Below are positions 54,840-64,000 of a stretch of 64,000 nucleotides of DNA, piece after piece (the first letter of the stretch is position 1; each line of letters opens with the position of its first letter). The DNA is from Acanthopleura granulata. Its lineage: Eukaryota > Mollusca > Polyplacophora > Chitonida > Chitonidae. The translations under genes were made by a program, and so were the position numbers. Location of the stretch: NCBI GenBank assembly GCA_016165875.1, contig JABBOT010000014.1, forward strand, positions 4,950,093 through 5,014,092, read 5' to 3'. A model generated the notes under the pieces. It was not told the DNA's origin, did no database searches, and was given only the letters and a program-made list of their open reading frames with translations.

Positions 54840-55730
54840 GTACAATAATAGTGCAGTGCGCTCTCCAATTTTTTAGGTCTGTAAATAGACTGAAATAGTT
54901 ATCTGAGGCCTAAACACTGGGGGAAATTTTCATTAAATCTCCAAAAGTAAGAGAAGCGGCTGCTATGAGCTTGATAGAGTCAGGACATAGGGCGCGGTTA
55001 TTGTTAGCTCTGGACGGAGAGCTACGGTGCTAAGACTGCAGACAAAAGGGCGGCTGTATAGCCTATCCAAAACGAGGCTATATGAAGACATGGTAGGTCT
55101 CAATTAGAGAGCGGGTATCTCGCGGGAAGGAGAAATACTGGCATCATATGTAAGCCGTGGTGAATAACTATACCTTAAAAGGCGACGCAAGACATAGTTT
55201 TATTGAAACCAGGTGTTTTTAATGATCCATGTCTAAGCAGCTCCCCCGCGCAAATTCGTTACTTTCCGCTCTGTAGCTCTCCGTTGCCAAGTTAAGTCAA
55301 AGTCTGACTTAAGTTTAAGACGTTTGGTGATTCCGGGGCCAGCTGTGTGCGCGTGTTAAGTCGAATCGGCATTTCGGGAATCGCATGGGTTCACACAGGT
55401 TTAGGGAGGCCAGGGAGTATTCTCGCAAAGTAACATGACAGAAGACGAGATTTTACGGTAGTTGCATTGTCGTTCTTCACTCGGAACACGCTCGGGGGTT
55501 TCCGTAGCCCCGAATCCAGATAGCCGAGGAGTTCAGAACGAGTCAGCCTTATCTCATAACGTAAAATCATGTCTTTAGCCGCGTAAGTTGCAAGGACAGA
55601 CAGAACAGTGTTTCCATACCACAAGGGAGCGGGGATTCTAGTGCAAATTACTCTCAGAAAGAAATCATCCAGTTTTATTTAAAATTCTCAATTTATTTCG
55701 TTGTGATCAACATTTATAGAAGTATAGTCA
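54840..55730. other. Probable UGT 5'UTR intron, no other gene
   Basis: Nothing else recognised; a minus-strand frame at 55,391-55,624 has no motif. Confidence 0.4.
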
Positions 55731-55855
55731 ACTGATCTCACTTTAACTTAGGTTCGTAGTATGCAGTCCCTTTCACCGGATCACAGAGGGCTCGAACAAA
55801 CGCGCAATGAATGTGGGAGAGTTATTTTGAGGGAGGTAATTCATTTGGAGGCCAA
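55731..55855 (+). repeat. Unnamed dispersed repeat, copy 2
   Basis: Partner of 15,873-15,990. Lies inside the probable UGT intron. Confidence 0.7.
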
Positions 55856-56070
55856 CCGTGCTTTTGGAAATTTACCTCGGTTGAGGGTTTTACTCTAACT
55901 GCTCACGTACAATGTAAAGGGTTAAAAGAGCAGAAATACACATGGGCCCTATCACCATGACCCAAGTAGAACGGGCAGAAACGGCATTGCAACTGTATCG
56001 AAAGATCACGCTGGTTTTGTGAGGGACTACATTGTTAACCTCCGTGAAAATTAATGTACTTCCCGAGATC

Positions 56071-56091
56071 CCCCCCCCCTCCCCCTCGCCT
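56071..56091. repeat. C-rich tract
   Basis: CCCCCCCCCTCCCCCTCGCC type run; on the minus strand it is G-rich. Confidence 0.8.
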
Positions 56092-56670
56092 TGTTAGAAA
56101 CCAGCGTGATATCTCTCGAGACGGCTGCACTGCCGATTCGGCTTACTGCGTACTGAAAACGACCCTTTATCACAGTTACCGGCACATAAAACGTAACAAA
56201 ATGAACCGCTACATTTTGATGTACTGGAAGCATGTGTGCCATCATTTATTTTCTAAGAACGAAGGTTATAGGTGTTAAATTTATTACAGTTTGTGTATCT
56301 AGCATACCGGGCATTAGGCTATCCCTGGAAGTTCACTATCGAGAAAATACTGTAATTGGTTTACGTTTTGTCAATTCTACCTGCGAGAATCGTTTCAACC
56401 CAATTAGTTTTCATAAACAGCCAACTAAGAGTAGGAATACTTTATTCCATTTTGCAGGAGAGACAGTCAGATGCACAAAATAAATTACTTTGAACTCCGT
56501 TCATCAATGTACACCATTTCAAGTTCTGCCGCAAAGTGCTCAGTGTTTAATGGCAGGGTACATTATTGAGGAAATAAACCCGTTTCGCATAGAAATATTT
56601 CTACAGAACCATCCATATAAGAAATGAAAGCATACAGGTGATTCCAAAATGTAGTTTTGCTTGGTCCTAC

Positions 56671-56763
56671 CTCGGAAAGGGAATTGTCGGAAACACAGGG
56701 CTGCTTTCGGGATCCGCCTCTAGCTAGGTAATGGCCTCCTCGCCGTTAATCTGTCTTCCAAAA
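56671..56763 (-). other. Candidate UGT first (non-coding) exon
   Basis: Inferred between a transcription start about 30 bases after the TATA-like box at 56,789-56,796 and a donor GAG/GTAGGA at 56,671/56,670. It would place a 1.9-kb intron before the coding exon. Rests on motif form only. Confidence 0.3.
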
Positions 56764-56788
56764 ACAGCTTCACAGCCGTACGGAGCAG

Positions 56789-56796
56789 TATATATA
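56789..56796 (-). promoter_or_regulatory. TATA-like box upstream of the UGT gene
   Basis: CTATATATAC on the minus strand, correctly oriented for the UGT gene. TA-rich octamers are common by chance in this DNA. Confidence 0.35.
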
Positions 56797-56799
56797 GTA

Positions 56800-58464
56800 G
56801 CTACATGTCGGGGTATGGGCAAATGACATGCTGATAAGGAAATGGAAGGCTTATTTGTACAGACCACAGGTGCTTTTCTGTGCATAACATTACGTAATAT
56901 ACCTACTCAATGCCCTGTGTGGAGTCTGGGGGACCTTAAGGTCGTTTAATTACCCCGAAGACCATTTGTGTTCCTCTGTATACAGAACTGCAGCTTTCCT
57001 TCACATAGAGCTACATTGCGAAGGCCGCAGACAATAGAGGAGGGGGGTTCAATGGTTTATCATTGATTTCTTTCAATAATCTTTAGACAAGGGTCCGTGT
57101 CTAAGCAACTAAAGTACCCGCCTAATTTCGTTAGCATTCGGTCTGTAGTTCTCTGTCTGTGACTGTATTTAAGAAACAGAGTTACAGTTCTGTATCTAGT
57201 CTTCCACTAACATGACTAATATGGTGAGCATGTGTGTGTATCACGTGTAGGAAAGTTCCTCAATAGTTCCTCAATATTTCCACTATAGTGACACTGCGGT
57301 GTTGTAGTAATTTAAATAATTAAATCATAGTTCATTTTGTCACTAGGTCTCGTAAAATTTTTATTAATAAGCTTAGCGACATGGTCTTTAAACAATGAAT
57401 ATACTTAAGCGGAGAGAGTCAACAGTTTGTGACATACATCTGGTGTGTCAAATCCAGCCCATATAACACAGTGCACAGTCACTCCTACTGACACAGGAGT
57501 GGATACCCGAGGGTTTCAGCTACTACATAGCTGAAAGAATTAAAAGTTTTTTAGTTATTTTTGATCAACATTTGTTTAATTGTATAAATAACATCGCTTA
57601 ACACGTGTACACCTGCGTGAAAGCTCACCTTGAACATGCACTGGGGCGATAGAATCTTGCGGGCAACTTATCGCTCACCTTTCCTTGTTCGTTGTGCAAC
57701 ATATGAGGTATCAAACATCACCCTAGACAAGGTAACGTGTCCTTTCGTGCTTTCTCTAAATATCTCTCACATCAACCATAAACAGTTGAAACGACAAAGC
57801 TTTGTACAGTTCGGTAACAAACTATCCTCCATACTTACCCAACCCGGACACAGTGACAAAACTAGAGACTGAAATTTATGGTAAAATTTTTCATACTCTA
57901 GGATATTTATGCTGTTCTGTTTATAATATGATAGTGTAATAATAGTATTTACCTGTACGTAGTTTATCGGCTGGGATATTACGCTAATATTATCCTGTAT
58001 GCTTGCAGACATCGTGTCATACTGAAGTTCAGTGCATATTTCTTACAATATAAAACAACAATAGCTCATAGCAGCAACTGTGGGTCTTTCCACAAATTAT
58101 CACGCGCAACCGGTGGAAATTCAGCCGTTTATCAGATTATCTCAATAAGTGTTTTATTCTGTACGTGTAAAATATAGGCTACATAGCGTAAGCCTAATAA
58201 TTTCGACCCCCTTAGCATCATGGCTTAAACAGTTAAAAAATTTAAAAAAAAAAACATGCAACGATGATACCAGCCACTGTAGATTAGACTTCACCGATCT
58301 AGAAGTACTCGCAATGCTATCATATGTACGAATCAATAATATGAAAGCAAAGCCGATGCCTTATGCATTCACATCAACTGGTGCCTGAAGTGTTTTGCTT
58401 CTGGGATAAAAAGGTGGTTGGCAGTAATGTGTCATCAGATACATGGAGCTATTCCGCCGACTGA
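56800..58464. other. No gene recognised
   Basis: Short chance frames only. Confidence 0.45.
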
Positions 58465-58640
58465 CATCCATTCCAAAATATGCCATGCTATAGGTTGATT
58501 TTTTTGATATGTTGTTGAAAAATGTCCAAGCTGCTTCTGGTGGCATGGCACAGAACGCGCGAAAGTTTGGGGATATATATTTTTGGACTTGAACTTGAAA
58601 AATTTGTTACGTAAAGAGTAAGGAAAAGAAAAGTATAGCC
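58465..58640 (+). repeat. Unnamed dispersed repeat, copy 2
   Basis: Partner of 48,035-48,215 with shared GTTTGGGGATATATATTT and AGTAAGGAAA blocks. Confidence 0.7.
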
Positions 58641-59578
58641 TTTTGAACGTTATCATCTTATGTCAGACGGTCGGCTCCTGTAATCTATATGCGCTTTAAT
58701 CGGGTATTGATAATTACTTAAAGGACATGCGAAACGTTTGTTTTTTTATTCGTTAACATGCAGTTTAGGATGTAACATAATATATAAATGTGCCAAAAAG
58801 TTTCTCAGCTCTCTTCTTGGTTGGTAAATAGAGGATCTCCAATGAAAGATCATGTGGTATCAAATTGAATTTCTTACGTTTCGATAAAGAAATAAGGAAT
58901 GATATGCTCCCCGCGAAATTAGAATTTTCAAGGAGTTTCTTTAAGTTTCATTTTTCTCCAAAAATGTCCTCAGAGTTCGTGAAAAGAAAAGTCTGAGTAG
59001 GCCCGAATGGGGTCGTGCTGTCCGCAAGAAGCGTTCTTCTAAATGTTTGCCTGACGGACACACTGGAATTTTCGGCAGATTGTATCATCGAGCAAAAGAG
59101 TGCCTGCAAACAACCAACCACTGTTATTGTATAAAAAATGATCTGAGCTGTATTTCATGATTTCGTAACGTTTTGTATACTATGGCAATGCTGCTGTGGG
59201 GCTTACTTACACATATAGAAGAATACTTTTCAGGGATGCTGAAACAGACCACGGCAGTACACATTAAAAGGGGAACTACTTCGGTCAACCTCAGAAATAC
59301 CTTGATAGGACGGTGTCCGCTTTAAGAACGGGGTTCGTAACAATACGCCTGCGTTTTCTTTGTGTAAAGTATACAAAACATGATACCAATGGACACCTGA
59401 AACAATTTTATCAATAAATGTTGATTTTAGGTCTGCGGGAGGATGTCAGTTTTCTTAAACCAATGAACCGATTTATTTTATTTTATTTTTTAGTTGTTTT
59501 TCATGCATGAACTCACAACTTCTATTGATCCCACAACTGCTATCCCACGAATATAAGGTCAAAAGAATGATAGCTATC
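58641..59578. other. No gene recognised
   Basis: Short chance frames only. Confidence 0.45.
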
Positions 59579-59667
59579 TCCTCCCACCCTAATGCTGGGT
59601 GCCGTCGCAAGTGAAATATTCTGACATGAACACGGCGTTAAGCACCAATTAAATAAATAAACAAATA
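59579..59667 (+). mobile_element. SINE family A, 3' fragment
   Basis: TCCTCCCACCCTAATGCTGG, GCCGTCGCAAGTGAAATATTC, AGCACCAATTAAATAAATAA. Confidence 0.85.
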
Positions 59668-61857
59668 TAAACACTCATATCAATGATTGGAATTGAAGTG
59701 GATGGTGCAGTTTTAAAGGACCTGAGTTCGTTATCACCATTCCTGATAAGCTCTGAAATCATGTAGAAAGGTTTCAGCGCAGCGTACCATCTTTTCATAA
59801 TATCCGGTCAAATGATAGTTGGAACCGGGTCATGGTAGGAGAGAACAAATGTTCGTCTGGAACGCAGCAGCTTCAGTTGTTTTGAAGTGACAGTGTTCTT
59901 GACCCGGTGTGAGTAGCAGAGAAATAAGGCTGACCAGATATATCGACTACAAAGTATTAATTGTAATCTAAGAACCTGCAAAGAAACCGAGAATTCTGAA
60001 GCATTAACGAATGTAAATGTCCACAGGGTATGGAGTGTATCAGAATGGTGAATGGTGAATTATCCTTACTTGGGGAGCAATTTACCAAAGGGTATTGCAT
60101 ATGGTGTGAATATGTGTCGCTTTGTCGTATTTGTTAGATATTTTGTGCTGCGCCATGATGTCACACGTTATTACCACAAAGACCAGCTTAACGTATATCA
60201 AGGGTATTCTATCAAACGCTCTTTTTTTAACTAATTCTGGTACCATCGTGCTAGGCTTAAGTTGTTACTTCTTAAACACTTACATGTTAAGTGAGAATAA
60301 AACTCTGAGGTAAACTGACAAGTGGCCGGATTTCACCGGTAACTTGTGATCATTTGTCAACTATCACACGAATTGTCGAGCTGTTTCATCCATTTCCAAA
60401 ATTTTGGTCCTTTTTTCACAGTTTTCCACATGCATTTGAATCACACATACTACATACTCAGTAACTTTTCTTGGTGAACCAAATTTTGATCTGTGTCGCA
60501 CAATTTTGAGAAAAAATTTTGTTCTGGTATAGATTTCACCCATTTATTCTGTCAGCTCAAAGAAGCATGTCTTCCTGTCACAATTTAATGCTTCTAGAAT
60601 GCTTGCTTCCAGATGCAATACATTATGAAAACCGACTGCTGAAGTCAACTCCAACATTCCCATATGTACAGTTCACGTAAGACAGTTTTAAACCAAACTT
60701 CCGTTTTACGACCATCGTATATTTTGTGATCTTGCAATTGCACTACTATAACCAGACCCCTTTTAAACCTATCAGGTTCTAGTTTTCATTTGTTTTGTCG
60801 CTAACTTGGTTATTGTCTGACCTAGATTTTGACTGCTGTGTACGTTATTGCCTGCACTGTTATTAGGTCGATCGTTCTCGAGGATTCTGTGTTTATGAGT
60901 TTCTTGTCATTGTACACAGAGCGTACATGCTCTGGAAAGATGTACTTGTGTTGTAAACATGTTTACGATCAAAACATCCAGAAGTTTGTTTACGATAGTT
61001 TATAATTACGAGTGACGCAGTTGTAAAGCTCGCAGTCATATTCACTTATGTCCACTTGAGGATTTTGGGGTTTATTGTAGCTTGGTTGTCATGCCATTCG
61101 AGAAGAGTCTTTTGGTCCTCCATTTTCCAGTACGTAGCGCTTTGTGAGCTTGTCCTTCGCCACTTGCTATTTTGTTTGAGAGGTTATTTTGGAGCTATTG
61201 ATGTCTCTTTGAGCGATTACGTACATTTCATCCAGGTTTAGCTCCAAAGTGACTTTGTGCATATTTCTGAAGACTAAGACATATATCGCCAGCTGGGCAT
61301 CATGGACGCTATTGTCAACCCGTCCGCACTTGGAAGTTAAACCTTGACTGGCAGTTTGATATAAACTATCGTCCTTGTGCCGTACAAACTACTGTTTGTC
61401 ACTTACAGAACTGTCATCCTTCGATTCGAGAACTGCGGATTCTATATTTAGGTGGAATGACTCGCCTTTGGAAGATATTCCATCAGGATTTGACCCTGTC
61501 ATCAGTAAGAAACTATATATTTTGTAATTTCTGTATTGGTTTTGTATATTATTGTGACATGAACTATTTGTCTGTTTTGTTAAAATATATGTGTTCAACT
61601 TATTGAAGCGTCTTCGTGTTTCTTTCTTTGATCTTGTATAAGGCTTATCGCTGTCTGAGAGTTCAACAAGCTATTTGTTTATCATCTTTCTTCTCCAATA
61701 ATGGTACCCTTACATTATCAAGCATTATAAGGTTGGGACAGAGTTCCTTCTGTCTTTCCCGCCTCTCCTCTCCGTAATCCCCACGACCTTGGTGTAAATC
61801 AATATGTCTGATCAAGACTTGCTACAAATCGAACTGAAGTTCTTTATTTGGATTAAC
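59668..61857. other. No gene recognised
   Basis: Short chance frames only. Confidence 0.45.
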
Positions 61858-62155
61858 CTTGGTGGTTAGAGCGTCCGCCTCAAGGTCGGGAGATCCGGGG
61901 TAAAACCCGGGTCGGTCATAGCAAAGACTATAAAACTGGTACTCGTTCCTGCCTCGTCTGGAGCTCGGTATTGAGAGGTTAGAGCAAGGAAACAGGACTG
62001 GTCGGTCCGGTGTCAGTATAATGTGACTGGGTGGGATGTCATCTCTGACTCATCACGGACTCACCCTGCCACAAGAAGACACAGTATATGTACATTCTAA
62101 GGCCTCCTCGTCATGCGACTAAAAAACTGTACGACGTTAAACCCAAGCATACAAA
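61858..62155 (+). mobile_element. SINE family B, longest copy
   Basis: tRNA-like head with GGTGGTTAGAGCGTCCGCC (A-box region) and GATCCGGGGTAAAACCCGGG (B-box region), then a spacer with GAGAGGTTAGAGCAAGG, the core CGGTGTCAGTATAATGTGAC, and the end GACGTTAAACCCAAGCAT. About 300 bases. No clear target duplication seen. Confidence 0.88.
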
Positions 62156-62327
62156 CCAAGATGGTACTTGTTGTTCACTGTGTTTGAATGCGGTATTACT
62201 ATCTATCCCGAAATTTCACTTCAAATAACTAGAAACTGTTATCCACCTACCTCGTTATGTTGTTCCTGAATGTTGTTAATACAGTGACTGATAGTCTCTT
62301 GTCCCTGAGTACTGCACCATCCAGTTT

Positions 62328-62461
62328 GATTAATTAATTTATTTATTTCATTGGTGTTTTACGCCCTACTCAAGAATATTTCACTTACACGACGGCGGCC
62401 AGCATTATGGTGGAAGGAAACCGGGCAGAGTTCGGGGGAAACCCACGACCATCCACAGGTT
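62328..62461 (-). mobile_element. SINE family A, 5'-truncated, with 11-bp target duplication
   Basis: The tail and 3' half of family A only. CCATCCAGTTT flanks it exactly at 62,317-62,327 and 62,462-62,472. The truncation therefore happened on insertion. Confidence 0.93.
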
Positions 62462-62472
62462 CCATCCAGTTT

Positions 62473-63407
62473 AATTCGAATAACTCATATTAGTACTAAA
62501 AAAGCGAGTGTAGCTAAATGAAATCCTGGCAACATGAACAGGAATCCGAAAGCTGCATTTAAGGAAAAGAGCAACGACCTAAACATGTGCATAAACGGAA
62601 ATAGTTGGTAAGTACATGTGGTATAGTTTCGCAGGAATTTAAATCTCATGCAAAGTTTTCTTACTGCAAAAGTGTTTCATATCTCTGGGACAAAACGTTC
62701 AATTATTCTTATTACATGCAATTACAGGTACCCTAATTTAAAATAAAATCAACTGGGTTTTAAATTGGATTGCACTCACAGGCAACTTATAAAATAGCAT
62801 TAATATCGTTTCATTGTCCATGGTAAATGTCATAGAAATAATGCACCTCCGGTTGCAAAGCCCCAATTTCACTCAGTTGAAAATGTAGATGACCGCTGCA
62901 AAGATCACGATCGCCATGAAAAAAAATAAAACTGCACAGACAAAAATAACATCTATAAATCCATGGTATCCGAACACACCGAAAAGACAGGCTTGGTATC
63001 GATCTAACGTCTTCTGGCGTAGTGGTTTCTGCATTGAGCACCTCATCATCATTAAGTAGCCCCGGACAAACGATTTTAAACAACGTAGTTACTTACCTAG
63101 CGCATCATCATCTAACTAGGATAGCACATAATTTACATCCAGTTCGTTGAAATGAATTTCCTCAACATGAAATATTAGTCTGGAGAGTATATCCAGAGGC
63201 GACGGAGTGGCGCCTGGCAAATGATCACACGTATATAGCTGATAAAAAAAATTGCCTCGTGTCAGTTTACCTCACTTGGAGTTTTAGCCTAAGAGTCCAT
63301 ATACTTAAACAGTAGCAACTTGCCTAACCATACCTACATTGCTGAACAGTTGCAACTTGCTCCACCATGAATGCATGGCTAAACAATAGCTACTATTACT
63401 GAGTACT
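62473..63407. other. No certain gene; possible tail-anchor-like frame
   Basis: On the minus strand a frame ending at 62,873 encodes a basic stretch followed by about 24 hydrophobic residues and a stop. Nothing else was recognised. Confidence 0.35.
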
Positions 63408-63600
63408 TGGGGACTGGTCAGCCCGGTGTCAGTATAACCATGACCTTGTGTGACTGGGTGGGTGTCATATCTGGTTTCTTAGGCATGATATTCCAGTGGC
63501 GGTAGCACTTTGGCGGCATGGACACTCTGTTCTAAAGACTTACCATCGCTATGTGACTGAAAAATTGCTAAGTACGACGTAAATACCCAAGCGTCCATAC
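63408..63600 (+). mobile_element. SINE family B, 5'-truncated
   Basis: GGACTGGTCAGCCCGGTGTC, TGTGACTGGGTGGGTGTCAT, TTCCAGTGGCGGTAGCAC, ATGTGACTGAAAAATTGC and a worn end (GACGTAAATACCCAAGC). Confidence 0.85.
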
Positions 63601-63605
63601 ATCCA

Positions 63606-63676
63606 TCCTGGCCACCGTCCATCGTATTAGTGGAATACTCTTGTGTGCGGGGTGAACACCAATAAAGTTAATAAAT
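63606..63676 (+). mobile_element. SINE family A, 3' fragment next to a family B copy
   Basis: CTGGCCACCGTC, GTGGAATACTCTTG, GAACACCAATAAAGTTAATAAAT. Starts within ten bases of the end of the family B copy. Confidence 0.7.
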
Positions 63677-64000
63677 TTGCGTTAAACTTCTTTGTATATA
63701 GATCTAACATATCACAAATAACTTGAGATTATGTAATAATTTTGAAAACTGTTGACAGTCGTTACAGATTATCATTTTACACATCATCAAATGATGATTC
63801 GTGAACAAATTTTATAAGAATCATAAATCTTAACTCGTCATCATTCGATCGGCATTTATATCGCTGTTGTCAGAAGTCACAATTGCACAGGTAATGACTT
63901 ACCCCTCATTAGCCACTGGAAAGTGAGGCCAACATAACTCTCCATACATTTACATCTGCCCTCATTATCGAGGTATTCGTTTCTATTCTGGCACGGATAC
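63677..64000. other. No gene recognised
   Basis: AT-rich, nothing recognised. Confidence 0.45.

Noticed and set aside
61858..61920. tRNA gene
   Set aside because: The head of a SINE B copy; the body that follows is shared with two other copies.

Overview
This is animal nuclear DNA: AT-rich, gene-poor, full of decayed transposons, and with the only two large open reading frames encoding typical animal protein families. The interspersed elements (two tRNA-headed SINE families and an I/Nimb-like LINE) look to me like those of marine molluscs. That placement is inference from memory of such repeats, not a database result.

The left third (1-11,500) holds one arm of a direct segmental duplication. 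A dead, internally deleted LINE (about 99-4,488) sits near its left edge. Next comes an intact single-coding-exon rhodopsin-like GPCR (6,095-7,312) with altered signature motifs. The second arm lies at about 23,236-28,745 and carries a ruined copy of the same GPCR (24,681-25,112). Comparing the arms gives an order of events: the LINE and one SINE are in arm 1 only, at sites that are empty in arm 2. A 54-bp sequence present once in arm 1 has grown to about 13 units in arm 2. A deletion in arm 2 removed the 3' part of the receptor gene.

Between and after the arms the DNA is almost free of recognisable genes. It holds about 16 copies of SINE family A, three of SINE family B, a terminal-inverted-repeat element (14,139-14,830) with the broken first exon of a MADF-domain protein, a palindromic MITE, two minisatellites, a LINE RNase H remnant on the minus strand, and several short dispersed repeats I cannot name.

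The second intact gene is a UDP-glucuronosyltransferase-like membrane enzyme on the minus strand (53,202-54,752). It probably has a 5'UTR intron and a TATA-driven promoter near 56,790. It lacks the usual catalytic histidine and has Cys where a donor-binding Gln is expected. Just downstream of its 3' end lies an unusual structured tract (51,971-52,205): a CA/TG hairpin followed by a 24-bp-period array of GTCGTGCGCACGAC palindromes.

The two genes show no sign of working together. The most informative content is the duplication history and the sequence that stayed conserved within it, plus the two divergent proteins. No CRISPR, rRNA gene or free-standing tRNA gene was seen. Multi-exon genes with short exons could have been missed by eye.
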